The notes under the pieces are model-generated. The model did no database searches. It was not told the origin of the DNA and saw only the letters and a program-made list of their open reading frames with translations. Of a stretch of DNA of 64,000 nucleotides, positions 46,701 through 59,380 are shown one piece after another. Source of the stretch: Henckelia pumila (taxonomy: Eukaryota; Streptophyta; Magnoliopsida; Lamiales; Gesneriaceae); contig NC_133121.1 in assembly GCF_033568475.1 (NCBI RefSeq), positions 132,774,375 to 132,838,374 on the forward strand, read 5' to 3'. Numbering within the stretch: position 1 is the first letter of the stretch; the number at the start of each line of letters is the position of its first letter. A program made the translations under genes and the position numbers.

Positions 46701-47018
46701 TGGGGAAATTGCATATATCATCCATCCGAAATTTCGTGTTAGCTAATAAACCCTGTGAAAATTTTTTAAGCTAATAATCCATGTAATTCTAGATTTGTAC
46801 ACACCCTTTTCAGCTAAAAAATGACGAAAATACCCCTACATAAAATAAATGATAAATTAAATAGTTCATAAAAGTCGAGGGCATTTTCATCATTTTTTTA
46901 AGCCAGAAGGGGTGTGTATGCCAAATTTAGAATCGCAGGGGTTATTAGCTTAAAAAATTTTCACAGGAGGTTATTAGCTAGCCCGAGATTTCACAAGGAC
47001 GATATATACAATTTCCAC
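46701..47018. mobile_element. MITE inside the helicase pseudogene
   Basis: Terminal inverted repeats: GAAATTGCATATATCATCC at the left matches the complement of the right end (GAAATTGTATATATCGTCC), continuing through TGTGAAAATTTTTTAAGCTAATAA in both arms. A TAAGATCT direct repeat lies at 46693-46700 and 47019-47026, though the exact junction bases are unclear. About 318 bp, no coding capacity, superfamily not assigned. Confidence 0.8.
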
Positions 47019-48683
47019 TAAGATCTAAAGAAAATGACAAGGTTTATAGGAGTACCAATCATTTCCTAATTCTGTAATTCAATTTTGCCAACCGAAATTT
47101 GGGATCAAAAGGTTGGAAAGTTAATAGATTGCGCCACAATTACATAAATTTTAAAAAATATATTTTCATTCTAGTCTCTAGAGTGTTTCCAGATTTGTTT
47201 TAAGAAAACACTCACACATAGCAACATCCTTGGAAAATTTAAAGGGCAAGTCCGTAATCTCACATTAAGGATGGGAAGCAAGTTCAAATAAGAGCTGCTC
47301 TTGTATTTATTTTGAAATTTGTGATACATTAATAGCAAAACATCAGGAAATGTTGCAACTTATTTACTACCAGTTGAATGTCATTAAAGTCCAAATATAT
47401 GGGTATTATGTTCAATTAACATTTTTTGGCGATCTTATAATGAAAGGTGAATGCAATTTCAGTTTTGTAAGCAGACAGATCTGGTAAATGTTAAACATCA
47501 TCGAGACTACATTGATAAAAATACAAGTGATTTAAGAAAATATGGTTCAGAATCTATCAAACCAAAAATGTGAGACGTGAAACCACTTTCTTTAAGGTAA
47601 TATTTGCCCCCACTATAAAGTTAGTATTGGAAAAAAAAAAGGCAAATTACCCCATGAATGTTATCTACCTAAAATGCCTATATTATCAACTTCATTAATT
47701 CAACTCGCCTTGCATGCCTTCCACATAATGAATGACACACAAATACACGCCTGAAGTTTTTCAAAAGCTGATTTGGCAGCAGATGCCTCGATCAACTCAA
47801 TGGAGTCTTGCTCAACCTGCAAACCAAAGTGAAGTAATAATTATATTATAAAGAAAAAATGCACTGACTACTGTCTAAGAAATGTGATGTCGAATACACG
47901 TACAGTCACACCATCCATAACCGCTGCTTGTATGAACTCTATTTGGTCTTCAAAGACAAAACTACAACCAAAAAAAAGTGCAATGAGCATCCAGGTAATG
48001 ACTTAGATTTTGGACTACACGCCACTCAGAGACGAGGTTAACAGAATCAAAGACATACAAGCAATCTCAGTTGATATCATTGTGCCATTATAATGTAAAA
48101 GTATGCTTTGGGGTGGGGTAATTGCGAAGAGATCTACGAGCCAAACCAACATAAACACAATGCACAGTGTTTTTGTGTGTATAGCAGTCAGGGAAGAAAT
48201 GTATTTGAAGTTCTAATAGACCTATATCGCTGCATGGCCACAGCAAACCTCTTCTCTTGATTTACACCACCTTCCATGTCATATGCTTCAGGGATTTTAT
48301 ACTGCAGTTACAAAATATTAATCCAAGTCGTAACTTTCTCAATCAATAGATGAAACAGACAAAAAAGAGATGGACAAGCATATAAGCAATTAGAATTTTG
48401 TACTACAGCCAGAAGATTATTTATGAAATTTCCGATCTGCTCAGAGACAATCGAATGCAAGTAAAAACAACAGCATCCAGTAACAAACAAATAATCATAG
48501 TAACAGCTACTTCAAATAAGAAGTGAAAAAAAAGTTAAGCACCTCATTTGTGTCATCAGATTCTTCCGTCCGCTTTTTAACGAGCTCGTATATCTCTTTC
48601 TTATACCTGCAGAAACAAAAAATTTCTCATAGTCCAGGAATCGTTCCTCGATCAGAAATAATAAAAGGGTGCACAATGTACTC

Positions 48684-49204
48684 AGCTTAATTTAATTGGG
48701 TCCGATCAGGTCCTGCTCAAATATAAACTTAAATAAATTATATGAGTTATAATTTATGGAATTTATAGGAATAAATTAATATGATTATAGTATTTTTATT
48801 TATGTAAAGTTTGAATTAAAATTTTACCAATACGATAAGATTTGATACGCTTGATAATCTTTTAATTTATGGAAAATAAATAATTTCATTTTTGAAATTA
48901 TCTTATTTTTCTAGACTACTTGATATAACGTAGTCTGGCAGAAAGTTGTATACCACGTACAATTTTCCTACGTTTGACTTTAAGAGAACACCGGAGTAGG
49001 CTTGAAGGTTTGAAGCGTTGAGTTGCAGATCTGTTGCAGACAAGATAACGTAAAGCACGCTTCAAGAGTAATCTAAATTTCTTTGTATGTTGAATTAATT
49101 AATTCGTGTTAAATACGTAAAACAATCATGATCATGTTTTATGAGATTATTGGAATCACATAAAATTAATTTTTGTGATTTGATTTTTTCAGTCTTGGCT
49201 AACA
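48684..49204 (+). repeat. Copia-2 5' LTR, truncated
   Basis: Matches 56030-56556 of the 3' LTR from AGCTTAATTTAATTGGGTCC through CTTGGCTAACA with scattered substitutions and small indels. The first roughly 900 bp of the LTR, including its TG end, are missing. Confidence 0.9.
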
Positions 49205-49206
49205 TA

Positions 49207-49220
49207 TGGTATCAGAGCCA
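49207..49220 (+). other. Copia-2 primer-binding site
   Basis: TGGTATCAGAGCCA, the plant initiator tRNA-Met complement used by many LTR retrotransposons, two bases after the LTR end. Confidence 0.92.
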
Positions 49221-51031
49221 CAGGTTTTGATAGTATTTTGCGTATTTCGAATTAATTAATTTTGTATGCATGTTTTAGTTTAAAGCGGTGTTAGATTTAT
49301 GTGATTATGGTTTGGATGAATAAATATAATTTTTTGAATAGTTTATGGCCCTAGATTTTGGTAAAATTGTATTTCGTAATTATCGAGTATGTAACCAAGG
49401 GGGTGGATTACGACTCCATGTTTCCCCTTGTTTATTTTATTGCAATTTTTATTGTAATTTTCGAAACTGGAGTTTTCTGCCACTATTCAAACTTCTGGAG
49501 GGTCAATCTGCAATTTCGTCCAAAGTAACCAGGGACCAGACTGCATCTTCTTTAACAGTTCGAGGGCCTGTTCTGCAATTTCAGAATTCCTCCATGGAAG
49601 CTCCAGATTTGATCGAAGAATCAAGCCAAGCCATTTCTAAGCCTCGGGAAGTCTTCGATCGGTGTCCAGCGGTTTCTTCCCATGCGTTGAACATCAATGC
49701 GCAGGCAGGAAGAAGCAGGCGCGACCATGGCTGCGCTGCATCTGGAAAATCGTGACTCAATGCTTCGAATTCGAAGCAATGGAGATGTCACGGTGGAATT
49801 TTCGGAGAGTGGCGTACCAGCAATCCAGACATCTTCTCATGGTGTTTTTCCAGCGAAGGCGGCGGCGGCTAGTTGGACATGGCGGCGGCGTGGCTAGGGC
49901 TCAAGCAAGGAATATGGGTCGTGGGTCACGGGTTCGGTCCATGGGTCTTTCGGGTCGTGGACATGAACCGGGTCGTGGTTCATGGTTTTTCTGTTGGGCC
50001 TTGAGTCATTGTCTTGGGTCAAATAAAGACTGGGCTGGACACAAAAATATTTAAATGAAGGATTGGGCCAGTTTGTGGTTCAATTAATTTATTTGTATTT
50101 TTTTTGTGTCTAGGATAGAACATAAATTTGTTCTTGTTTAATTATTGCTTATTGTTTTAATTATTATATGCATTATATATCATTCATGTATCATACCATG
50201 TAGATTGCATAAACACCGTTTTAGGTACTACATTGTCATGCATAAAATAAGATTTTATTTATTTTCAATTTATATAGAAAATAATTTTTTGATTAATAAT
50301 TGAACTATTTTATGAGTTAAAATAGTTAGGATATTATTAATCGGACAAAACTCAAAATTTTATTTATTTTCTATTTATATATATAGAAAATAAATTTTTG
50401 ATTAATAATTGAACTATTTTATGAGTTAAAATAGATAGGATATTATTAATCGGATAAAACCCAAAATCATTTTTCAAAAATATTAAGTGTGACGGGTGCA
50501 TTTTATATGAGTCCATGGTCTCCCTTATTAGTCCATTAGTAAGAATTTGTGTATGCCTCGTGCCAATTTTCATTGGTCTCCCTATAGGAGGGCTGCGCTG
50601 TTTCGGTTACTTGATTGGACCCGACATGGTGATAATTTTTAAAGTAAAATTAATTTTGATCACCCTATAGGTGACATAATTAATTAAGTACTTGAAAAAT
50701 AATCAATATAAGGGTATACACTTAAGTCAATGATATTGTGAGAAATTCCTATAAAATAGTCAAACAATGTATTTTTTATGGCCAAAATCAAGCAATACAA
50801 AATTAATATTGCATGAGATGCTAGATATATTGAATTTAGTGGGAGGGTCCCAGCCTAGCTATAAATCGTGTTTACTTTTCCTAAAGAAAAGTATAATTTG
50901 ATTTTGGAGTTTTAGGTTATTGTTGTGTTGTAGTAGTTTTTGGGTCTACTAATGCATTTTTTTTTTGCATAACACATGTCATTTTATTTATTGTATGTGT
51001 TGCTCATTTAATTTATTTTAATTTCAGAAAA
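49221..51031 (+). other. Copia-2 untranslated leader
   Basis: About 1.8 kb between the primer-binding site and gag. 49345-50054 is GC-richer and carries overlapping open frames with no recognisable domain. 50251-50463 is an imperfect tandem duplication of about 105 bp (TTTTATTTATTTTC, GATTAATAATTGAACTATTT and GGATATTATTAATCGGA in both copies). Confidence 0.7.
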
Positions 51032-54000
51032 ATGTCTTCAAACTCACCGTCACTGTCCATGCTTTTAACAAACAACCAACTAGTTGGGGAAAATTACATT
51101 GATTGGAAACGCAATTTGATGATTGTCTTAACTGCGGAGAAACATAAATATGTGCTTACTGAACAATGTCCTTCGGTGCCTACGGCGGAGTCCACTGCTG
51201 CACAAAGGCAGGCTTATGATAAGTGGGTCCGTTCTGATGAGATGGCTCGTTGCTACATTTTGGGATCCATCTCAAATGTGTTGCAACAAAAACATCAGAA
51301 TATGGAAACCGCGGTAAAAATCATGGAAAGCCTTCAGGAAATGTTTGAGCATCAAGGACGCCAGGCACGTCAAGCAGCCATTAGGAGCATTATGAACATG
51401 CGCATGAAACCTGGGATGCCCGTGAGGGATCATATGCTTGCATTGATCGGTCAATTCAACGTGGCTGAGGTTTTAGGGGTTGAAATCAAATCAGAGACTC
51501 AGGTTGACATGACACTTGAGACTCTCCCTGAGATGTTCTCACAATTTAAGGTTAGCTATAATATGAACAAGCTAAACATGTCCCTGACTGAGTTGATGAA
51601 GGAACTCCAAAATGCTAAAAGTGTTCTTAAAACTCAAAGTGGTGATGCACTTGCTGTTGCTTCTGTTGGACCATCCTATTCCAAATCGAAAGGTAAAATT
51701 GGAAATAATAAGAGGAAGAAGCCCAACAAGAAGGATCTACAACAAAAGGCAAAGAAAGTCAAAATAGATGGCAAACCCAAAGGAAAATGTTTTCATTGTG
51801 AAGAGAAGGGTCATTGGAAGAGGAACTGCCAAGGATACCTAGCTTCCAAAAAGCAAGGTGGTGGTGAGTTATAATTTATTGAGTCTTGTTTAGTGGTTGA
51901 TTCTACTGATACTTGGATTGTAGATTTTGGAGCCACTAATCATATATGCAATTCATTGCAGGGGTTCCAAGTAACCAAGGAGCTCAATGAAGGGGAACAT
52001 ACTCTTAGAGTTGGCACGGGAGCTGTGGTATCTGCAAGAGCTATTGGAGTCGCTTATCTTTATTTTCAGAATAATAAACATTTGGTTTTGAGAAATTGTT
52101 ATTATGTTCCTGATATTACTAGAAATTTGATTTCTGTTACTTTATTGTTTAAAAAGGGATATTTTGTCCATTTTTCACAAATGATGGTTGATATTTCCTT
52201 GAATAAAGCTCCTATATGCAAAGGGCATTTGAATAATGATTTGTATGTCTTAAAACCTGTTGACAGCTCTTTGTATCACACTCAATCCAACAAACGAACA
52301 AAATTATCTCCCACTAATGAAATTTATTTGTGGCATTTGAGGCTTGGTCATATCAACCTTAATAGGATTCAAAAGTTGGTAAAGGATGGTCCTTTAAGTG
52401 ATTTAAAGGTGGAATCCTTGCCTGTATGCGAATCTTGTTTGGAGGGTAAAATGACTAAGAGGTCCTTTAAATCTAAAGGACATAGAGCCAATGAAGTTTT
52501 GGAATTAGTGCACACTGATGTATGTGGACCAATTAATGTTCAAGCTAGAGGCGGATTTCAGTACTTCATCACCTTCACTGATGACTACTGTAGATACGGT
52601 TATGTTTACCTAATGTCCCACAAATCTGAAGCTTTTGAAAAGTTCAAAGAATTCAGAAATGAAGTGGAAAAACAATTAGGTAAGAGCATAAAAACACTTC
52701 GATCAGATCGAGGTGGTGAGTATCTATCCAGTGACTTTAGAGCATACTTATCAGATAATGGGATTTTATCCCAATTGAGCGCACCACACACTCCTCAACA
52801 AAATGGTGTCTTGGAAAGGAGAAATATGACTTTGTTGGACATGGTTAGATCCATGTTAGGTTTCTCTACGCTCAGTACATCCTTTTGGGGATATGCCATT
52901 CAAACTGCAATATACATATTGAACATGGTTCCTTCTAAGTATGTCTCCAAGACACCCCTAAAATTGTGGAATGGGCATATACCTAATCTAAGACATATTC
53001 GGATATGGGGGTGTCCTGCGTATGTGCTCAAGAGAAAGATAGATAAAATGGAATCTGGATCAGAAGCATGTGTGTTTGTTGGATATCCTAAGGGAACGAG
53101 ATGATACTACTTCTATAGTCCTCAGGATAAGAAGGTATTTGTGAGTACAAATGCAACCTTCTTAGAGGACAGATACATAGAAGATCGTGAATCAAAGAGT
53201 AAGGTTCTTTTGGAAGAGATTATTGAAATATCATCTACTCCAGAGATCCGCACTGAACCTACTCAGTTTGATTTCACATCTATACCACCATTAATCACTA
53301 TTTTTAGAACAACTGATATGGTGGAAGATAATGTTCCTAATGTTAATTCACCTCACCGTACCGACATGGAGAATGAGGCACATGGTGAAGAAGGAAACTC
53401 AAGGAACCAACAATCAAATCCAATCAACCAAGAACCTCCACGACTTAGACGTAGTGAGAGGGTCATCCGACCACCTTCTAGATACTTGCTCTATGGAGAG
53501 TCTTTAGAGGCAGTCTCTATAGAACAAGAGGAGTATCTCATTACGTACAAAGAAGCTATGGAGGATATAGACGCTGACCAATGGAGGAGTTCTATGGACT
53601 CAGAAATGCGATCCATGTACACTAACTCTATCTGGGATCTTGTAGATATGCCTGAAGGGGTAAAACTTATTGGGTGTAAGTGGGTCTACAAGAGAAAGAG
53701 AGGAATAGATGGAAAAGTAGAAACCTTTAAGGCTAGATTAGTAGCTAAAGGTTTTAGCCAACGAGAAGTAATCGATTATGATGAAACCTTCTCACCTGTG
53801 GCTATGGTAAAGTCTATTCGGATTCTCTTATCCATTGCAGTTCATTTTGATTATGAGGTGTGACAAATGGACGTCAAGACAGCATTTCTAAATGGAAATC
53901 TTGACGAAAGCATTTATATGATGCAACCAGATGGTTTTATCCAAAACGGTCAAGAGCATAAAGTATGCAAACTTAAAAGGTCTATTTATGGACTTAAGCA

Positions 54001-55111
54001 AGCGTCTAGATCTTGGAACATCATATTTGATCAAACTGTAAAGGATTATGGTTTCGATCAAAATCTTGATGAGTCTTGTGTCTATAAGAAAGTTTTAGAT
54101 GACAAGGTGATTTTTCTCGTGTTATATGTGGATGACATCCTACTGATTGGAAATAATGTGGGGGTGATGACATCTGCTAAGAGATGGTTGGCTCAACATT
54201 TTGATATGAAGGATTTGGGAGAAACAAATTTTGTTCTAGGTATCCAGATCCTTCGGGATAGGAAGAACAGGCGGATTGCCTTATCTCAAGCTTCATACAT
54301 TGATAAAATATTGGTGAGATATGCAATGGAAAATTCCAAGAAAGGTCAAACACCTTTTAGACATGGAATTCACTTGTCCAAGGACCACAATCCTAAGACT
54401 CAAAGTGAAATAGAATACATGAAAAGAGTTCCATATGCTTCGGCTGTAGGAAGTCTTATGTATGCTATGCTATGCACTCGACCAGATATTTGTTATGCTG
54501 TTGGGATTGTTAGTAGATATCAGTCAAACCCAGGACCAAAGCATTGGACTACTGTAAAGCATATTCTCAAGTATCTTCGTCGAACTAGAGGGAATATGCT
54601 TGTTTATACAGCTTCTGAGTTGGCACCTGTGGGATATACTGATATTGATTTTCAAGCTGACAGAGACTCTCGTAAGTCTACATCAGGATCTGTGTTCACA
54701 TTAGGTGGTGGTGCCGTTATTTGGAGGAGTATCAAGCAATCTTGCATTGCTGATTCCACTATGGAATCGGAGTATGTGGCGGCTTGTGAAGCAGCAAAAG
54801 AAGCCGTTTGGCTGAAAAAGTTTTTGCTCAGCCTCGAGGTTGTTCCTTTTGCATCAAATGCCATTACTTTATACTGTGATAACAGTGGTGCAGTGGCAAA
54901 TGCAAAAGAACCCAGAAACTATCAACGTGGAAAACACATTGAACGAAAGTATCACCTAGTGAGAGATATCGTTCAAAGAGGGGATGTGACAGTGTGCAAG
55001 ATAGCATCTGCTGAAAATCTTGCTGATCCGTTTACTAAAAGCTTACCTGCTAGAGCTTTTGAGGAACATATTCGAAATATGGGTGTGTTGGACATGTCTC
55101 ATTTATTCTAG
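51032..55111 (+). pseudogene. Copia-2 gag-pol, one frame with three stop codons
   Basis: A single reading frame of 1360 codons is interrupted by TAA at 51872-51874, TGA at 53102-53104 and TGA at 53861-53863; no frameshift was found. Order: gag (starts MSSNSPSLSMLLTN, zinc knuckle CFHCEEKGHWKRNC), protease (DFGATNHIC, where the family normally has D-S-G), integrase zinc-binding part (HLRLGHINL, CESC), integrase core (HTDVCGP, SDRGGEYLS, QQNGVLERRN), reverse transcriptase (KTAFLNGNLDESIYM, YGLKQASRSWN, LYVDDILLIG) and RNase H (CDNSGAVANAKEP), ending in DMSHLF. The stops and the altered protease site make this copy non-autonomous. Confidence 0.93.
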
Positions 55112-55128
55112 GGCAAGTGGGAGAAGAA

Positions 55129-56556
55129 TGTTTAATAGTATTTGTCCATCGAGTAATTTCTCATGTATTATGACATTTTGAAATTATAATAATGTTTTAT
55201 TTATTTATTCTTAAATAAATTGTTTTGAGCAATGCATATGTCCATTGAATTGTTGTATTATTACAAATAGAGTGTTTATGTTGTTAAACACGGAAAGATT
55301 CAATTTATAATTCAATTCATATTTTTAATGTCCACGATCGGAAAATAAATAGGGACAAATTATTTTGACAAGATCGTTTCAATTTTATTGAAGTCTATCT
55401 TTGACTAGGTAATAAAATTGGAGATACATTTTGATGTATTGGACTGGACCACGTGAGAATTGAATTTGAATTGACCATACTAATTCAAATCCACTAGGTT
55501 ATCGTACATAACACCTTAATACTGAGCGGGTAATGAACTTTGATTACTAACTTGAAGTTCTTTGAGACATCAATGAGTGAGATCAGACCATTGGTCAATA
55601 TATTGATGTTTTGGGAATCAAAATGAAATAACAAAGAACATATATTCGCAAGATGGAATCCGTCACCTACATGATCATGAACTCACGAGTTTTCTAAAAG
55701 ACAGTAAAATCTGAGCTCAGTAATTCAATATTATTTGTTGAATTAATTATGTGATGCGATCACATGTGACTGTCAAATAGAAGATGAGGGTGAGTGGTTA
55801 TGAATATCTAATATAGGCAACATGGTCATGGTGTCCTATTTTAAATGTTCTAGTTGATCGACGGGGGTGATATGTTGGGTCGATCAATCTGAGGATGTAA
55901 TTATTGATTTTATGCTTCAGTAATTTCAATTAAATTAAGAGTGTAATCTTGTTCTTTTAGTGGAGTAGAATAAGATTAATAAATTATCTTGATTAATCAT
56001 GAGTTGATTAGATCAAATTAATTTATTGGAGCTTAATTTAATTGGGTCCGATCAGGTCCCTTTGGTGGCTCAAATATAAACTCAAATAAATTATATGAGT
56101 TATAATTTATGGAATTCGTAGGAATAAATTAATATGATTATAGTATCTTTATCTATGAAAAGTTTGAATTAAAACTTTACCGATACGATAAAATTTGATA
56201 CGCTTGATAATCTTTTAATTTATGAAAAAGAGATAATTTCATTCTTGAAATTATCTTATCTTTCTAGACTACTTGATATAACGTAGTCTGGCAGAAAGTT
56301 GTATACCACGTACAATTTTCCTACATTTGAGTTTAAAGAACACCGGAGAAGGCTTGAAGGTTTGAAGCGTTGAGTTGCAGATCTGTTGCAGACAAGATAA
56401 CGTAAAGCACGCTTCAAGAGTAATCTCAATTTCTTTGTATGTTGAATTAATTAATTCATCTTAAATACGTAAAACAATCATGATCCTGTTTTATGAGATT
56501 ATTGAAATCACATAAAATTAATTTTTGTGATTTGATTTTCTCAGTTTTGGCTAAAA
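55129..56556 (+). repeat. Copia-2 3' LTR
   Basis: Starts TGTTTAATAG directly after the purine-rich GGGCAAGTGGGAGAAGAA (the likely polypurine tract) and ends near TTTTGGCTAAAA, where the 5' copy has TCTTGGCTAACA. About 1428 bp. Confidence 0.85.
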
Positions 56557-57020
56557 AAATTCGAGAAAGGAAACAAACTTAGACTAATTCAAAGCAAAGC
56601 ATGCAGTATACGTAAATTTATGTGAGTACTAAATACTGCCATGGCAGTAATAGTTCTGATTCAAATTTCTTACGACAAGGCAAAAGTGAAATCATTTTGA
56701 ACCAAGTAATGCAATATTTCTTCATATTAAAATTTGAATTAGCACATTCCATTCTCATTGTCACGCCCCAAAACCGGGGTTGGTCGATATCGACGTTGTT
56801 TTCAAATAACATTCAAAAAAAGCAAGCCTCATAATACAGACTTTAACCAAAAACCAGTATATTATTTCATGACAAAATTTGTTCTTACATCCCATAAAAA
56901 AATCATAAACCAAATATATCAGCGAAAGCTAAAACTTATCATCATAGGGAGGGACAAAAAAAACTGAAATGATAGCAACATTTCTAAATTTCTCCTTTTT
57001 CATCATCTCAATATATATTA
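56557..57020. other. Spacer between two retrotransposons, with a gypsy LTR fragment
   Basis: No gene was recognised. From about 56759 the sequence TGTCACGCCCCAAAACCGGGG begins, a start typical of plant gypsy LTRs. The similarity cannot be followed to a matching end, so it is treated as a truncated LTR piece of roughly 200 bp. Confidence 0.5.
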
Positions 57021-58971
57021 TGTAATGCCTCGATTTTATTATAATTGAGTTTAATTGAGATAATCAGGATTTTCATTATTTGAGGACCGTTTGAAAATTC
57101 ACAGGGGGATCATTTTGCAAACTTTGAAGAATTGAGGGACCGAAATGCAAAAATGGGATTTTATATATATTATCAAGCAAGTTGCCTCCTCCCCATCACT
57201 TCAACCCATCACTCTCCTTTCTCCCTCCCTCTATCTCTCGATCTCTCTCTCTGGAAGCCATGGGAGACGATTCTTTGAGCTCTTCTTTCGTCTGATTCGC
57301 ACGATCCGACCGTTAGATTTTAGTTCCGAGTTGAGTTTCACGATCACCGCAACGAGGGCTTCGTTCTGATGTAAGTTTTTCTACGATATTCGAACTTTGA
57401 TTTTTGTTTGGTCGTCAGAAATTGATAATCTTGGAGTATGTTGTTCTTGAGCTAGCATAGATCATGTATTCGAAGTCGGTTTGGAAAAAGAACGAAGTTT
57501 GAATTTTATATGAATTTTGGAGCCTATTTTCGAAAATGGGGTTGTTGGATTTTGTTTAAGTTTGGTTGATTTTGGGTTGTTTGATGGTTGATTTGAGTTT
57601 ATTGGATTGATAATAGGTTGTCTGTGTTTTTGGTTTGATCGGAACATAGCCGTTATGCCGTCGGTTTGAGTTTTGGACTTTAGTTCGGTTTGAATTGTTT
57701 GAGTCAAATCTTCGATTGAGTTGAATGTTAATCTCGAGCCTTTATTACTTATTTCACAGATTGTTTGAAGGCCGCTGGATTGCGAGAGTGCAAAATTGAA
57801 TTGTTCTGAAGATAGGAGCCGGTATAGTATCAAATTCTTATCGTATGAAGTGGATTCGAGGGAGTATTTGAATGAATTTATTGTTATTGTTTTCAGGTTT
57901 GGAGCATCGACGTCTTGAAAAAAGGTATAAGATGACTTAGACTGGAATGGAACGAGTGACTCGAATTCGATTTGATTCGAGTGTTCCGGAAAAATCACAT
58001 ACTTGCATGTTAATTGATTTACTTGAATTTATTGAATGAATTTTGTTTGACATTGCATTCATATTGAGCCTATAGACTTTATTCATTTTTAAGATAGACG
58101 TTCTGAGAACTACAGTAGGGGGCATTGGCAGGCGAATTACTGCAATGACCGACGTAACCCTCTATAGTTGCTGCAAAGTCTAGAGGATTGAAATATGCAT
58201 TATCCACCCCGAAGGGAGAGTCGGTGTGATTGGTGTATATTTTGTCCTCGGGATCCCAATCAGAAGAAGAGAATAACCAGATGACCTTTGATTATCCAGA
58301 CTTGATAATCCCGGGTTTTTTAAGTCATGCATATCATTTTAATTCCGCATTTGGATGGATTTCTTGTGTTTATGTTGAGTTGATAACTGATGTGGAATTG
58401 ATGCATACTATGTAGTGATTCGTTTTATGTGAGATTGCTTGTTAGTCTCTTTTACTGGGAATATTATTCTCACCGGTTTACCCGGCTGTTGTCTTTGTTT
58501 GTATGTGTACTTGGCAACAGGAGGATCAGGAGCTGGATCTAGTCGGTTGGGCTAACTCGGGATGAGAGAATAGAAGTGAGACACCGCATTGTAGGGTCGA
58601 GTCTGTTGAACCTGTTCTAGTTTTGTTGAGTCGTTTGAACTCCTTCTTAGAACTCGGCTTGTTGTATTTTGGAAGAACTTAGACTATTGTATGTTCTACT
58701 TTCTTTTTGTATTTTGAATATCTCGTTGTTGTAGAATTGATAGTTGGATCATGTCGGAGCATCTCCGGGTGTTAGTTTGCACTTTTGGAGTCTTTTTGGG
58801 AGTGATTTCAGCAGGCTGTGCGCGCCCGCGCGTCCCGGGCAGAACGCTATGCGCGCACGCGCGTCCCTCTTTATAAAAAAAAAAAAAATTTCTTTCGATT
58901 TTTCCGCGGCTCTTCGTGAATTGATTTTGTTTGATTTATCGAGATTAGAAGATTAGAAACGGGGTCTCACA
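57021..58971 (+). repeat. Gypsy 5' LTR
   Basis: 1951 bp, TG...CA ends. A TATA-like TTTTATATATATTA lies near 57160. A GC-rich block with GCGCGCCCGCGCG motifs lies near 58815-58865, shorter than the matching block in the 3' LTR. Confidence 0.93.
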
Positions 58972-58976
58972 TTAGG

Positions 58977-58988
58977 TGGTATCAGAGA
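58977..58988 (+). other. Gypsy primer-binding site
   Basis: TGGTATCAGAGA begins a few bases after the 5' LTR end and matches the initiator tRNA-Met type. Confidence 0.85.
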
Positions 58989-59380
58989 GATAAGATTCTT
59001 GGATCTGAACTAGAGTGAGCGGGGTAGATCGAGTCTGCATGAATTGAACTCTCGCATGTGATTGAATTATTAAATGAATATTTAAATACGTGCGAGCATG
59101 CTTTATTGATTCGTGAATTAATTGAATTATACGAGTTGTGATTTAATTTCGAAGCATGATTACTTGATTGAATTGAAAGCATGCTTTATTATTTATCGGT
59201 TACTTGAATTACTTGATTATGTGATTTAAATTATAAAGCATGAATTACGTGATATATTCCTGTAATTGCACTATCATCTGTTCTCGAATACCCTTGAGGT
59301 TCATGAGTACTCAGAGCAGAGTTTGGACACCGAGGTTTTGAGATTGAGATTGAGTATTGTGTCCTAACCTTTGATATCAG

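Larger units (their letters stand above)
42393..48606 (-). pseudogene. Decayed DEAH-box splicing helicase (PRP2/DEAH1/ESP3-like)
   Basis: PRP2-type helicases remodel the spliceosome before the first catalytic step. Recognisable minus-strand exons, 5' to 3': 48543-48606 (YKKEIYELVKKR), 48222-48301 (EGGVNQEKRFAVAMQRY), 47904-47961 (FVFEDQIEFIQAAVMDG), 47751-47816 (KSAFEKLQ), 46460-46546 ([20 protein letters not shown]), 44538-45911 ([66 protein letters not shown]) and 42393-42594 (RSMKRGRDIRDQLEGLLER, LQKNGSYRTVKHPQTVQIHP). Missing are the ATP-binding GETGSGKT exon, the DEAH-box exon, the exon before 42594 and the C-terminus. Frameshifts occur near 45875 (small deletion) and 45119 (one extra T), and a 332-bp insert sits at 45199-45530. 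The N-terminus is not found; Copia-2 begins at 48684. A functional paralogue presumably lies elsewhere. Confidence 0.92.
48684..56556 (+). mobile_element. Copia-2: Ty1/copia retrotransposon with truncated 5' LTR
   Basis: The internal region 49205-55128 has a tRNA-Met-type primer-binding site, a 1.8-kb leader, and gag-pol in copia order. The 3' LTR (55129-56556) is about 1428 bp, but only its last 521 bp have a counterpart at the 5' end (48684-49204). The junction at 48683/48684 joins the helicase pseudogene flank directly to mid-LTR sequence, so no target duplication can be shown. The coding region is nearly intact, suggesting a younger element than Copia-1. Confidence 0.92.

Noticed and set aside
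49345-50054. Open frames of 130-136 codons in the Copia-2 leader
   Set aside because: No recognisable domain, inside a retrotransposon leader, overlapping in several frames.
57145-57369. 74-codon frame repeated at 61733-61957
   Set aside because: Both copies lie at the same place in the two gypsy LTRs; identity comes from the LTR, not from a duplicated gene.
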